Source: Alcaligenaceae bacterium
Lineage (GTDB): Bacteria; Pseudomonadota; Gammaproteobacteria; Burkholderiales; Burkholderiaceae_B
Direction: 5' to 3'
Length of the DNA stretch: 64,000 nucleotides
Assembly (NCBI GenBank): GCA_013416485.1
Contig: JACCEO010000006.1
Location: 124,001 to 188,000 of the forward strand
Positions 56,234-64,000 of the stretch are shown here, one piece after another; positions within the stretch are counted from its first letter, which is position 1; each line of letters begins with the position of its first letter. The position numbers and the translations under genes are program-made. Below the pieces are notes generated by a model. It searched no databases. It had not been told where the DNA came from and was given only the letters and a program-made list of their open reading frames with translations.

Positions 56234-57814
56234 ATGGAGTTGCTGCTAGACCCCTCGATGTGGGTCGGCTTGCTGACACTGGTCGTGTTGGAAGTTGTTC
56301 TAGGTATAGACAACTTAATTTTCATTGCTATCCTGGCTGAAAAGCTGCCCCCCGCGCAACGCGACCGGGCACGCTTAATCGGCTTAGGCTTGGCACTAGT
56401 CATGCGACTGGCATTGCTATCAGCCCTGTCCTGGATGTTTACCCTGGTTCAGCCCTTAATTACCATTGCAGGCATGAGCTTCTCTGGGCGGGACCTAATC
56501 CTGATACTAGGCGGCTTCTTCCTAGTCTTCAAAGGCACCACCGAAATGCATGACAGGGTAGAGGCCAAAACCCATACGGGTACGGCTTCAGTTGTCCATG
56601 CGGGGTTCTGGGTCATAGTCACCCAAATCGTCATACTAGACGCTGTATTTTCGCTGGACGCCGTTATCACTGCTGTGGGCATGGTCGATGACTTACGCGT
56701 CATGATGGCCGCTGTCATTATTGCCATAGGCATTATGGTGATTGCTTCTAAGCCCCTGACACGTTTTGTCAATGCACGGCCTACTGTCATTATTTTATGC
56801 TTGGGCTTTTTGCTGATGATAGGCTTTGCCTTAGTGGCCGAAGGTTTTGGCGTTAAAGTACCCAAAGGCTATCTGTATGCTGCCATAGGCTTTTCAGTAG
56901 TCATAGAATCCCTGAACCAATTGGCGCGCAGCAATATGCGCAATCGGGACGCACGTCGCCCCATGCGTGAGCGCACCGCTGAAGGCATACTACGCATGCT
57001 GGGAAAACCAGCGTTCTCAGAGCACGAGGCCGTAGATAACAGCCCCCTTTTTCCAGAAGATGCCCCATTTGGTATAGAAGAGCGCAATATGGTCAGCGGT
57101 GTACTGCACCTGGCCGAACGCAGTGTGCATTCCATCATGACACCGCGCACTGACATCAGTTGGTTAAACCTAGAAAATGATAGCCAAACCCTGATCACTG
57201 AAATCAGCCAATCACCTCACGGATTTTTCCCTGTATGCCAAGGCACACTGGACAACATCGTGGGTATAGGCCGAGCCAAAGACATGGTTTCCGACCTACT
57301 GCAATACAAGTCCATTAATATAAAAAACTTGCGCCCACCCATACTGGTGCATGAAACCGTACGTATTATGGATTTGATGCAAACCCTGAAATCTGCCAAA
57401 GGCCAAATGGTACTGGTCGTGGACGAATTTGGTGCTGTCGACGGTATAGTGACCGCCATTGACCTATTCGAGGCTATCGCTGGCGACTTCCCTGATGAAG
57501 ACGAAAACCCAGACATCATCAGCAATGGCGAAGACCGCTGGATAGTAGATGGCGCCACCGACCTGCACCACCTGGAGCAAATTCTGGAAATCGAAGGCCT
57601 GCAACATGAGTCCGACGAATACACGACCCTGGCAGGCTACCTATTAGGTCAATTAGGTCGCTTACCTGACGTTGGCGACCAATACACGCTGACATTATCC
57701 TATGCCACGTTACAGTTCAAAGTGCTGGAAATCCAGGCCCGTAGGATAGCCAAGGTGCTAATTGAACGCCTGCCTGACACTGATAACTCGGGGTTTAGCA
57801 GTGGCGATATGTAG
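56234..57814 (+). CDS. TerC-family membrane protein with CBS and CorC/HlyC domains, second copy
   Basis: A 526-residue paralogue of the protein at 29469 with the same order: TerC domain with [20 protein letters not shown] and [31 protein letters not shown] pair with [16 protein letters not shown] and [20 protein letters not shown], then the CorC/HlyC domain [23 protein letters not shown] 56234 has AGGAA seven nt upstream; an ATG at 56126 lies inside the sulfatase-like gene and would add 36 non-hydrophobic residues. The two copies are closely similar through the TerC part and differ mainly in the linker before the CBS domains. Confidence 0.92.
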   Translation: MELLLDPSMWVGLLTLVVLEVVLGIDNLIFIAILAEKLPPAQRDRARLIGLGLALVMRLALLSALSWMFTLVQPLITIAGMSFSGRDLILILGGFFLVFKGTTEMHDRVEAKTHTGTASVVHAGFWVIVTQIVILDAVFSLDAVITAVGMVDDLRVMMAAVIIAIGIMVIASKPLTRFVNARPTVIILCLGFLLMIGFALVAEGFGVKVPKGYLYAAIGFSVVIESLNQLARSNMRNRDARRPMRERTAEGILRMLGKPAFSEHEAVDNSPLFPEDAPFGIEERNMVSGVLHLAERSVHSIMTPRTDISWLNLENDSQTLITEISQSPHGFFPVCQGTLDNIVGIGRAKDMVSDLLQYKSINIKNLRPPILVHETVRIMDLMQTLKSAKGQMVLVVDEFGAVDGIVTAIDLFEAIAGDFPDEDENPDIISNGEDRWIVDGATDLHHLEQILEIEGLQHESDEYTTLAGYLLGQLGRLPDVGDQYTLTLSYATLQFKVLEIQARRIAKVLIERLPDTDNSGFSSGDM

Positions 57815-57840
57815 CACTAAACATTATATTTTTATTGTGC

Positions 57841-57846
57841 TATAAT
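57841..57846 (+). promoter_or_regulatory. -10 element of tRNA-Pro
   Basis: A consensus TATAAT 12 nt before the tRNA, with TAAACA at 57818-57823 as a weak -35 seventeen bp upstream. Confidence 0.5.
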
Positions 57847-57858
57847 CATTGACTTCTT

Positions 57859-57935
<77 letters not shown>

Positions 57936-57940
57936 ATTTA

Positions 57941-57978
57941 AAAGGCCGTACGTATATTTTTACGTACGGCCTTTTTCA
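57941..57978 (+). terminator. Terminator of tRNA-Pro
   Basis: A perfect 14-bp inverted repeat (57941-57954 with 57961-57974, core GGCCGTACGTA) with a T-rich 6-nt loop, ending in a T run. Confidence 0.92.
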
Positions 57979-58040
57979 TTGCTAGCCACATCATTTAACG
58001 CTTAATTAGTCCAGCCAGCCTATACTGACCACACACTGCC

Positions 58041-58059
58041 AGGGGAATCATCCCCTTTT
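58041..58059 (+). promoter_or_regulatory. Small hairpin with T run before a short gene
   Basis: AGGGGA-ATCA-TCCCCT followed by TTTT lies 18 nt upstream of the 36-codon gene at 58077. It looks like a short terminator or attenuator. No transcript structure is known. Confidence 0.4.
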
Positions 58060-58076
58060 CAGATCAGGTAATCATC

Positions 58077-58187
58077 ATGAGCAAAAGTCAGGATAGTAAA
58101 AAAGCGGAAAAGAAAGAGCCTACGCGTACCCCAAAAGAGGTAAAAGAGCTTAAACGCCAGAAAAAAGAAGCAGCTAAGCGCGGTTAA
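58077..58187 (+). CDS. 36-residue Lys/Glu-rich small protein
   Basis: ATG 58077 starts a 36-codon frame ending at TAA 58185-58187, with AGG eight nt upstream. The peptide starts MSKSQDSKKAEKKEPTRTPK and continues with further Lys, Glu and Arg; about 40% of residues are Lys or Arg. It should be disordered or helical and highly soluble, and it might bind nucleic acid. I know similar small Lys-rich proteins in Bordetella relatives but no function. The frame is not a shadow of a longer gene, because only its last 14 nt overlap the convergent nucleosidase gene. Confidence 0.6.
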   Translation: MSKSQDSKKAEKKEPTRTPKEVKELKRQKKEAAKRG

Positions 58188-58932
58188 GTAGTCGGCGTAA
58201 AATTCCGGCTGAATACACGCTGGCTATGCCGGCCAGGAATGCACTGAAGTCTGTGCTGGCGTCATCGTCGGCACGGTCTGATATGGTCCTGATCACCACA
58301 CAGGGTATACCGTATTCAAAACATATCTGGGCAACCGCCGCCCCTTCCATTTCCACACACAAGGCCTGGGGCAGGTCTGCTCGTAGAGCATGCACAGCAG
58401 ACGCGGTTGCCACAAACTGATCACCACTAATAATTAACCCATGATGTACCTGCGGCTGTGTAATGCCAAAGGCATCACGAGTCGCTGTGCTGACATCTAC
58501 GTCGAAGTCATGGTGCAGATAGTGGCTAGCACAGTCCAACAAGGCGGCGGATAAGACCGCATCCGCTTGGAAGTGGCTACGTCCTAATAGTGGTACTTCG
58601 TAACGCGGGAACAAAGGTGCAGCACTTAGGTCATGTTGCAGCAGGGCTTGCGCCACAACCACATCACCCACCCTAACCTGAGGTGCCACAGCGCCTGCCA
58701 AGCCAGTAAATACCAATTCGGTAACACCAAATTCCCGTATTAGCGTAACGGTGGTTGCCGCAGCCGCTACTTTGCCTACACGCGCCAGCACCACCACACA
58801 AGGCCTGCCATATAAAACACCAACATGGTAGTCACGCTGGCCTATGGTGCGCACCGTCATGTCTGGCCCCATAGCATGTAAAAACCCGGCGATCTCGTCG
58901 TGTAGGGCTGCCAGTATTCCTAAAGTGTTCAT
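58174..58932 (-). CDS. 5'-methylthioadenosine/S-adenosylhomocysteine nucleosidase-like protein
   Basis: A 252-residue nucleoside phosphorylase-fold protein that should split methylthioadenosine or S-adenosylhomocysteine into adenine and the ribosyl product. Landmarks are TLGILAALHDEIAGFL at the N-terminus, VVLARVGKVAAAATTVTLI, FTGLAGAVAPQVRVGDVVVA, SGDQFVA, the ribose-binding Glu in CVEMEGAAVAQICFEYGIP, and the catalytic Asp in VVIRTISDRADDDA. ATG 58932 overlaps the stop of the spermidine-synthase-like gene upstream (ATGA), so both are coupled. Confidence 0.92.
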   Translation of the reverse strand: MNTLGILAALHDEIAGFLHAMGPDMTVRTIGQRDYHVGVLYGRPCVVVLARVGKVAAAATTVTLIREFGVTELVFTGLAGAVAPQVRVGDVVVAQALLQHDLSAAPLFPRYEVPLLGRSHFQADAVLSAALLDCASHYLHHDFDVDVSTATRDAFGITQPQVHHGLIISGDQFVATASAVHALRADLPQALCVEMEGAAVAQICFEYGIPCVVIRTISDRADDDASTDFSAFLAGIASVYSAGILRRLLNRA

Positions 58933-59735
58933 GTGCTGTGTTCCTGCATCCAAGTTTGTAGGCCACCTACCCAAGTCTGGGCGGGTAAGCCGGTTTGCTG
59001 TTGTATTTGCTCTGCCCTTAGTGATAGTTCGCTGAAATCTATGGCTGACGCGTGTTTAAAGCCTATGGCGACGATATTGCTATCATGGACTTCTGGTAGC
59101 CAGGCAACGGCATGAAACGCCTGTTCCATTAAACCCAGGTGATGCTGGTGTTCAGGATAATCGCAAAACACATTGACGGTGATAAGGCCATCGGGTGTCA
59201 GACACTGGGCGCATGCTTCATAAAACTCTAGCGAACTTAAGACTGGACCACGTGCGTGGGCATCGTATAAATCAACCTGCAAAATATCGACAGTGCCATG
59301 ATTGGCTGGATTCAGTACAAAATCCATAGCGTCCATAGCAACTACATTCAAGCGCTCGTCATTAGGAGGCAATGCAAAACCACTACGACAAATATCTATG
59401 ACTGCCTGCTGCAATTCCACGCTAGTGACTTTACTGTCTGGAAACTGGTGCCAACAAAACTTACTTAGACTAGCCGCTCCTAGGCCGAGCTGCACAATAT
59501 GGGCAGGCTGTGGATTAAACAGCATCCACATCATCATTTGCTGCAAATATTCAATTTCTATCCCGTAAGGATCATCCAGGCGCATGCCGCCTTGAACCCA
59601 AGGGGTGCCAAAATGCAGATAGCGCACGCCATCTTCTTCGACTAGGCTAACGCCTGCATGATCCGGCGCGTACAACTGCGCTACCGAACTCAAGGTGTAA
59701 CGTATTAAGTTAGCTAGCTTCTTTTCTTCAGTCAT
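58929..59735 (-). CDS. Spermidine synthase-like methyltransferase-fold protein
   Basis: A 268-residue protein with the spermidine-synthase Rossmann fold. It has YLHFGTPWVQGGMRLDDPYG (N-terminal strand domain), the glycine loop QLGLGAASLSKFCW, acidic VTSVELQQAVIDICR, DERLNVVAMDAMDFV and DILQVDLYDAHARG. The canonical GGGDG loop of true SpeE is missing, so polyamine synthesis is uncertain; many such genes are called SpeE-like. The start is ATG 59735 (TTG 59759 is an alternative). Its coupling to an MTA nucleosidase gene is notable because aminopropyl transfer releases MTA. Confidence 0.82.
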   Translation of the reverse strand: MTEEKKLANLIRYTLSSVAQLYAPDHAGVSLVEEDGVRYLHFGTPWVQGGMRLDDPYGIEIEYLQQMMMWMLFNPQPAHIVQLGLGAASLSKFCWHQFPDSKVTSVELQQAVIDICRSGFALPPNDERLNVVAMDAMDFVLNPANHGTVDILQVDLYDAHARGPVLSSLEFYEACAQCLTPDGLITVNVFCDYPEHQHHLGLMEQAFHAVAWLPEVHDSNIVAIGFKHASAIDFSELSLRAEQIQQQTGLPAQTWVGGLQTWMQEHST

Positions 59736-59889
59736 CCAGTTATTCAAATAAAAATTCAAGACCTGGGAACTATAGCCTATCGCCTATTTCCCCTTGAAAA
59801 ATTCAAGCCAGCTAGCCTATGGTAGGATAATCCACAACATTTTCACCCCGCCAACATTAGCTTGGCCCAGAATTTAGGTTCAAATTACT

Positions 59890-60228
59890 ATGTCCATACC
59901 TGCCTGCCCTGTTTGCTCTATGGAACACACCTACCAGGATCAAGATCATTATGTTTGCCCAGACTGTGCCCACGAATGGCCTATGGCGGCAGACACTAGT
60001 GAAGACGATGACGACGGCCTTAGCATTAAAGACGCTCACGGCACTATCCTGGCCGATGGCGACGCGGTTTACCTGATCAAAGACCTAAAGGTCAAAGGTT
60101 CGTCCACCACACTGAAGAAAGGCACTAAAGTCAGAAGCATACGACTGGTATCAGGCGACCACGAAGTCGACTGCAAAGTTGACGGCGTCAGCTTTATGCT
60201 AAAAGCCGCCTTCCTGAAAAAAGCCTAA
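59890..60228 (+). CDS. yjdM: Zinc-ribbon protein YjdM (PhnA family)
   Basis: A 112-residue protein. The N-terminal zinc ribbon uses CPVC and CPDC (about residues 6-9 and 23-26), followed by an acidic linker (EDDDD) and a C-terminal SH3-like domain with DAHGTILADGDAVYLIKDLK and LKKGTKVRSIRLV. The old name PhnA suggests phosphonate use, but the family is not a phosphonoacetate hydrolase and its role is unknown. It stands alone; a 9-bp inverted repeat lies in the 3' end of the convergent gene. Confidence 0.94.
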   Translation: MSIPACPVCSMEHTYQDQDHYVCPDCAHEWPMAADTSEDDDDGLSIKDAHGTILADGDAVYLIKDLKVKGSSTTLKKGTKVRSIRLVSGDHEVDCKVDGVSFMLKAAFLKKA

Positions 60229-60954
60229 TTAAGACGCCGGAGCTACGCTAGCTCCGGTTTGGCCACTACGTTGCAAGCTAGCCTTTACAAATCCACTGGC
60301 CTTCATCTGTTCAATAAAGTCAGATAACCAGACTAAAGCGGCAGAATTAGCTTTGGGTACTGCCATAGCCTGCTCGATGGCGGTAAAACGCCCATCCATA
60401 ACACGTAAGCCAGGATGTTTTTGGGCATAGGCTAACAAGGGTTGACGTACACCGGCCACGGTATCCAGCCCTTGCTCGATAAATAAGTCTATGGCGGCGG
60501 CAGAGGTCCCTGCACGCACGATGTCAGCCTGCTGCAGGGCACGGCTTAGGAATAAATCATATGCAGTGCCTTTGCCAACGGCCACCTTTACACCCCCCCT
60601 ATCTACCTGCTGAACGCTTAGTAATGGCGAACTGTCTTGAACCATATACGTGCCTTCAATAATGACATAAGGCGAGGTAAAGCCCAACTGTTCAGCGCGT
60701 ACAGGATCTACTGCCATAAAAGCCATATCCCATACACCAGTATCTACAGCGGCAAAAACCTTGCCAGCCGAATCAAAGGTGACAAACTCCAGGGGTAATC
60801 CCAGTTGTTTGGCCACTTCATGGGCCAGATCCACCGACACCCCTTGGGGCTTGCCGGTTACCGGGTCGGGCTGAGCCAATACGATATTGCCAAAGTTAAT
60901 GGCCACCCTAAGTACACCTGTAGGCGCAAGTTGCTTGATTACGTCTGCTGTCAT
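60229..60954 (-). CDS. Solute-binding protein family 3 domain without signal peptide
   Basis: A 241-residue protein with the amino-acid-receptor fold (SBP_bac_3): GVLRVAINFGNIVLAQPDPV, PQGVSVDLAHEVAKQLGLPL, the ligand-site FDSAGKVFAAVDTGVWDMAF and VRAEQLGFTSPYVIIEGTYM. No signal peptide or lipobox precedes it: the protein starts MTADVIKQLAPTGVLRVAIN, and ATG 60954 has AAGG at proper spacing. It should therefore be cytoplasmic, which is odd for a transport receptor. No permease genes are nearby. It follows the cysteine synthase/desulfhydrase-like gene by 20 bp, suggesting a shared role in amino acid sensing or an enzyme function like the related cyclohexadienyl dehydratases. Confidence 0.88.
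   Translation of the reverse strand: MTADVIKQLAPTGVLRVAINFGNIVLAQPDPVTGKPQGVSVDLAHEVAKQLGLPLEFVTFDSAGKVFAAVDTGVWDMAFMAVDPVRAEQLGFTSPYVIIEGTYMVQDSSPLLSVQQVDRGGVKVAVGKGTAYDLFLSRALQQADIVRAGTSAAAIDLFIEQGLDTVAGVRQPLLAYAQKHPGLRVMDGRFTAIEQAMAVPKANSAALVWLSDFIEQMKASGFVKASLQRSGQTGASVAPAS
60237..60260 (+). terminator. Possible terminator of yjdM inside the convergent gene
   Basis: CCGGAGCTA (60237-60245) pairs perfectly with TAGCTCCGG (60249-60257), followed on the plus strand by only three T residues. It lies within the last codons of the solute-binding-type gene. Confidence 0.45.
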
Positions 60955-60974
60955 TGTGATTTACATCCTTGAGT

Positions 60975-62084
60975 TTACGCGACGTTATGCAAACGAGCGT
61001 GTTGATCCATAGCCCAGGGCAAGGGCTGACCCGCATCGGCACAAGCTGCAATTGCCTGATAAGCGGGTTCTATATCGAAACCATGCTGTTGTAGCCAGCT
61101 ATCGTTGTAGTAGCTGTCACTGTAACGCTCGCCGTTATCGCACAATATTGTCACGATAGACCCCTGTTGCCCTGCCTGGTGCATTTCGTAGGCCAGTTGC
61201 AAAGCTGCCATGAAATTGGTACCGGTAGATCCACCGCAACGCCTTCCCAGAGTGCGGTGCAAATACCGCAAGGACGCTAACGACGCAATGTCGGGGACCC
61301 TAATCATATGGTCGATAACATTAGGTATAAAAGAACGCTCGACCCGTGGGCGGCCTATGCCTTCTATCCTAGAGCCTTGTTGCCCAGTCAAGCTCAGGTC
61401 ATTAGTGACATAAGCGTCATAAAACACGGAATTTTCTGGATCAACACCGCAGACCCTAGTATTAAGCTGCTGATAACGTATATAGCGACCTATGGTTGCC
61501 GTCGTACCGCCCGTACCACAGCTGCACACTACCCAGTCCGGCACGGGATGGGGTTCATGACGCATCTGATTGAATAGGGATTCCGCAATATTGTTATTGC
61601 TGCGCCAGTCGGTGGCGCGTTCGGCGTAGGTGAATTGGTCCATATAGTGGCCACCCAATTCCTTTGCCAAGCGCTCGGACTCACCGTAAATTTCATGCGA
61701 GCTATTCACCAAATGGTAGCGTCCACCATAAAATTCAATAGCGGCTATTTTTTCCTTTGAGGTATTTTTAGGCATGACCGCAACGAAAGGCAGGCCAATA
61801 AGACGGGCAAAATAGGCTTCGGATACTGCAGTGGATCCGGACGAAGCTTCTATGACCGTGCTGTCGTGATTTAGCCAACCATTGCATAAGGCATACAAAA
61901 ACAAAGAGCGTGCCAGCCTATGTTTCAAACTGCCCGTGGGGTGACTGGACTCGTCCTTCAGATATAACTGCACCCCAGGAAAAGCCGGTAGAGGCAAGGG
62001 GATTAAATGTGTATCCGCCGAGCGATTAAAGTCGGCTTCGATTTTGTGCACCGCCTGCTGCACCCACGACCTTTGTTTATGCAT
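60975..62084 (-). CDS. PLP-dependent cysteine synthase-family protein (Cds1-like L-cysteine desulfhydrase)
   Basis: A 369-residue fold-type II PLP enzyme. The PLP lysine is in [15 protein letters not shown] (about residue 55), the substrate loop is [17 protein letters not shown], and the phosphate loop is [31 protein letters not shown] and [20 protein letters not shown] are hallmarks of the group including mycobacterial Cds1, which degrades cysteine to pyruvate, ammonia and H2S. O-acetylserine-type synthase activity is the alternative. ATG 62084 is chosen because AAAGGTGA precedes it by about four nt; an ATG 87 nt upstream is not supported. Confidence 0.88.
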   Translation of the reverse strand: MHKQRSWVQQAVHKIEADFNRSADTHLIPLPLPAFPGVQLYLKDESSHPTGSLKHRLARSLFLYALCNGWLNHDSTVIEASSGSTAVSEAYFARLIGLPFVAVMPKNTSKEKIAAIEFYGGRYHLVNSSHEIYGESERLAKELGGHYMDQFTYAERATDWRSNNNIAESLFNQMRHEPHPVPDWVVCSCGTGGTTATIGRYIRYQQLNTRVCGVDPENSVFYDAYVTNDLSLTGQQGSRIEGIGRPRVERSFIPNVIDHMIRVPDIASLASLRYLHRTLGRRCGGSTGTNFMAALQLAYEMHQAGQQGSIVTILCDNGERYSDSYYNDSWLQQHGFDIEPAYQAIAACADAGQPLPWAMDQHARLHNVA

Positions 62085-62279
62085 GTTGTCACCTTTTTTA
62101 TCGTTGGCGAAAGTATACCCGCAGTAGATTCGCCCCCATAGATGACAAAAAACCACTAGATCACTACACATTCAGCTTGTTGTAAGGTAAATTAGCCCCC
62201 TATCTAGTTACTGTGTGATATAGGCGGTCAGCCGTAGTATTATGAAAGCACAGTCAGTAACCCCTTTTAAGGACGCATC

Positions 62280-62987
62280 ATGAACGACTTTCGACAAACC
62301 CTACCTGAATCTGGCGGCTATTCTGCAACGTCTGCACAAGCCGTACGCAACCGGGTTATGCGCAATACTTACTGGCTCTTGACCTTGTCATTGATCCCTA
62401 CCGTATTGGGTGCTTTGGTAGGCCTAAATACCGGTATCAATCAAATCATGGGTAACAGCCCTGGTACCAGTGCCATTGTGTTTTTAATTGGCGCTTTTGG
62501 CCTTATGTACCTAATACAACGCAATAGAAACAGTTCCTTAGGTGTGGCTTTACTATTGGCCTTCACCTTCTTTATGGGCATTATGTTGTCCCGTCTGCTG
62601 GGCTTTGTCCTGGGCATGAGCAATGGCTCACAACTAATCATGATGGCCTTTGGCGGTACAGCCATCGTATTTGGCGTCATGGCCAGCGTAGCCACTACGT
62701 CTAAACGTGATTTTTCCAACATGCACAAGTTCCTGATCATGGGTGTGGTCATCCTGATCGTGGCATCTTTGGCCAATATCTTCCTGCAATTGCCTGCGTT
62801 AATGTTGACCATTTCCGTCATGGCCATTGCGATATTCTCGGCCCTGTTACTGGTGGACTTACAACGCGTCATTAATGGCGGCGAAACCAACTACGTAACC
62901 GCGACCTTGACCATTTATCTAGACGTCTACAACATTTTCACGAATCTACTAATGTTGCTGGGTATTTTTGGCGGCAACCGCGACTAA
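62280..62987 (+). CDS. Bax inhibitor-1 family membrane protein (YccA/YbhL-like)
   Basis: A 235-residue protein with seven membrane helices after a short polar N-terminus. BI-1 landmarks are NRVMRNTYWLLTLSLIPTVL, the AFTFFMGIMLSRLLGFVLG helix, FGGTAIVFGVMASVATTSKRDF, and the C-terminal SALLLVDLQRVINGGETNYV and LTIYLDVYNIFTNLLMLLG with the conserved Asp residues of the pH-sensing Ca2+ leak pore. E. coli YccA interacts with the FtsH protease. AAGGA precedes ATG 62280. Confidence 0.94.
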   Translation: MNDFRQTLPESGGYSATSAQAVRNRVMRNTYWLLTLSLIPTVLGALVGLNTGINQIMGNSPGTSAIVFLIGAFGLMYLIQRNRNSSLGVALLLAFTFFMGIMLSRLLGFVLGMSNGSQLIMMAFGGTAIVFGVMASVATTSKRDFSNMHKFLIMGVVILIVASLANIFLQLPALMLTISVMAIAIFSALLLVDLQRVINGGETNYVTATLTIYLDVYNIFTNLLMLLGIFGGNRD

Positions 62988-63004
62988 GCACACTGTATAA
63001 GTCC

Positions 63005-63913
63005 TTATGACTTCTCGGCGACCCGGGCGCTACGCGCGCTTCGGGTCCATGCCATTGCCCCTTCGGCTACGATCAAGGCCACCGCTATCCAAATTGGGAT
63101 ATATGTAAACCAGGCACGCAGCGTTATGGTTTCATCCAAAAACAGGAAAGCTACCCAGAACAACAATACCGGCTCTACATAGCCCAAAATACCAAACAAG
63201 CCTAAGGGCAGCATACGGCTCGCCGAAATATAAGCCACCAAAGCCACAGAGCTTATCAACCCCAAAACGGGAATCAACCCCAGCAACCGCGGATATTCAA
63301 TCAACTGGGCTATCACGCTAAATTCCTGGTTTTGCAAAATAAATACTGCCACAGGCAGTATAAATATCATGTCAAACCATAAGCTGCTTAAGGAACTGGT
63401 ACGTAACACCCGACGCAACATAAAGTAAGGTGGGTAGCCCAACACCACCAAGGCAGTCACCCAGGAAAACGAATACACACGCAGTAGTTCATGCACGACG
63501 CCTAGTGCAGCGATACAAACGGCCATAGTCTGTAGTTTGGTCAAACGTTCGCCATAGGCAAAACGTCCCACCAATACCATCATTAATGGCAGCAGAAAAT
63601 ACCCCATAGAGACATCTAGACCTTTCTGATGTAAGGGGGCCCATACAAACAACAGTAGCTGCACACCAATCAAACAAGCACTAAGCAACAGCATAAAGAA
63701 CAAACGTGGTTCCCTAGCCAAGCGTCGACTTAGGGTGCGAATTTCCTGCCAACCACGCATGCGCGTAATCACCAAGGCCAAAGCAGGTATACCCAACACA
63801 ATGCGCCACGCAAATATCGACGCACCTTCCAAGGGATACAACAAGGTCACGTAGTAATACAAGACCGCAAACAGCACGGACGACAATACGGACAGGGCTA
63901 TGCCTTGCTTCAT
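63005..63913 (-). CDS. EamA/RarD-family drug-metabolite transporter-like permease
   Basis: A 302-residue protein with ten predicted helices in two EamA repeats (about 1-140 and 150-290). RarD-type segments include VLYYYVTLLYPLEGASIFAWRIV, VWAPLHQKGLDVSMGYFLLP and LGLFGILGYVEPVLLFWVAF. The substrate is unknown; the Pseudomonas-style name RarD reflects homology only. The start codon overlaps the stop of the upstream partial gene (ATGA), implying an operon. Confidence 0.9.
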   Translation of the reverse strand: MKQGIALSVLSSVLFAVLYYYVTLLYPLEGASIFAWRIVLGIPALALVITRMRGWQEIRTLSRRLAREPRLFFMLLLSACLIGVQLLLFVWAPLHQKGLDVSMGYFLLPLMMVLVGRFAYGERLTKLQTMAVCIAALGVVHELLRVYSFSWVTALVVLGYPPYFMLRRVLRTSSLSSLWFDMIFILPVAVFILQNQEFSVIAQLIEYPRLLGLIPVLGLISSVALVAYISASRMLPLGLFGILGYVEPVLLFWVAFLFLDETITLRAWFTYIPIWIAVALIVAEGAMAWTRSARSARVAEKS

Positions 63914-64000
63914 GACTTCTCTGAATAAACTCGGTTAAGACGAAATAGCCGCTCTCGTTTCAAAATGACATCTATGGGTTCTACAGGCTTGCCTATCGAC
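63910..64000 (-). CDS. 3' end of an unidentified gene (partial)
   Basis: On the minus strand an open frame enters from the window edge and stops at TGA 63910-63912. It encodes at least 29 residues starting SIGKPVEPIDVILKRERLFR and ending in RLNRVYSEKS-like sequence (NRVYSEKS). The 4-nt ATGA overlap with the RarD-like gene start strongly suggests a real, translationally coupled gene. Too little is visible to name a family. Confidence 0.55.
   Translation of the reverse strand, partial: SIGKPVEPIDVILKRERLFRLNRVYSEKS

Noticed and set aside
63005-63060. A terminator for the BI-1 gene formed by GACCCG/CGGGTC at about 63019-63047.
   Set aside because: The stem is interrupted, lies inside the coding sequence of the RarD-like gene and is not followed by a T run on the plus strand.

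Overview
The window is about 64 kb of a bacterial chromosome with moderate base composition (close to half G+C by eye). I place it in the betaproteobacteria, most likely the family Alcaligenaceae, in a lineage with lower G+C than Bordetella or Achromobacter. The placement rests on gene order I know from that family: cysS-alkA-accA-tilS-lysC, TPR lipoprotein-cyclophilin-lpxH, dapA-bamC beside mutS, suhB divergent from trmJ, and the many liv-type ABC systems. I cannot name a genus. No phage, insertion sequence, CRISPR array or rRNA operon is visible. Five tRNA genes are present: Arg-ACG, Ser-GCT, His-GTG, Arg-TCT and Pro-TGG.

Left end (1-6.4 kb): a possibly decayed reading frame, a methylpurine glycosylase, a chemotaxis receptor, tRNA-Arg, a GNAT acetyltransferase, an FMN-dependent alpha-hydroxy-acid dehydrogenase, a bile-acid/sodium-symporter-like protein and the ribosome rescue factor ArfB.

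Catabolic island (6.4-18.6 kb): the most interesting region. It has two divergent units plus a long leftward operon: SDR and carnitine-dehydrogenase-like enzyme (minus), substrate-binding protein and BKACE/DUF849 enzyme (plus), then livHMGF-ALDH-SDR-Zn-ADH-substrate-binding protein (minus). Together they could import a small alcohol or hydroxy acid, oxidise it stepwise to a beta-keto acid and cleave that with acetyl-CoA. The substrate is unknown. The BKACE enzyme has Ala where the family normally has a metal-binding His. A perfect 20-bp palindrome sits in the divergent promoter.

Housekeeping core (19-43 kb): tRNA-Ser, a YuiF-type transporter, lysC, tilS, accA, alkA, cysS, a TPR lipoprotein, a cyclophilin with a signal peptide and a plausible internal start, lpxH, uppP, a TerC/CBS/CorC membrane protein, suhB, trmJ, mscS, a DnaA-box-like intergenic region, a luciferase-like monooxygenase, the PLP-binding protein YggS, a GNAT, mutS, bamC, dapA, a site-2 protease homologue, a Sua5/YciO protein and tRNA-His.

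Right part (43-64 kb): acyl-CoA (malonyl-CoA-type) synthetase, a small Trp-rich protein, cardiolipin synthase, a Cache-GGDEF diguanylate cyclase, tRNA-Arg, phospholipase A, a LysR regulator divergent from a 1187-residue indolepyruvate ferredoxin oxidoreductase, a sulfatase/LTA-synthase-like membrane enzyme, a second TerC/CBS/CorC paralogue, tRNA-Pro, a 36-residue basic protein, an MTA/SAH nucleosidase overlapping a spermidine-synthase-like gene, YjdM, a signal-less solute-binding-type protein paired with a Cds1-like cysteine synthase/desulfhydrase, a BI-1 family protein, a RarD-like permease and the 3' end of an unidentified gene.
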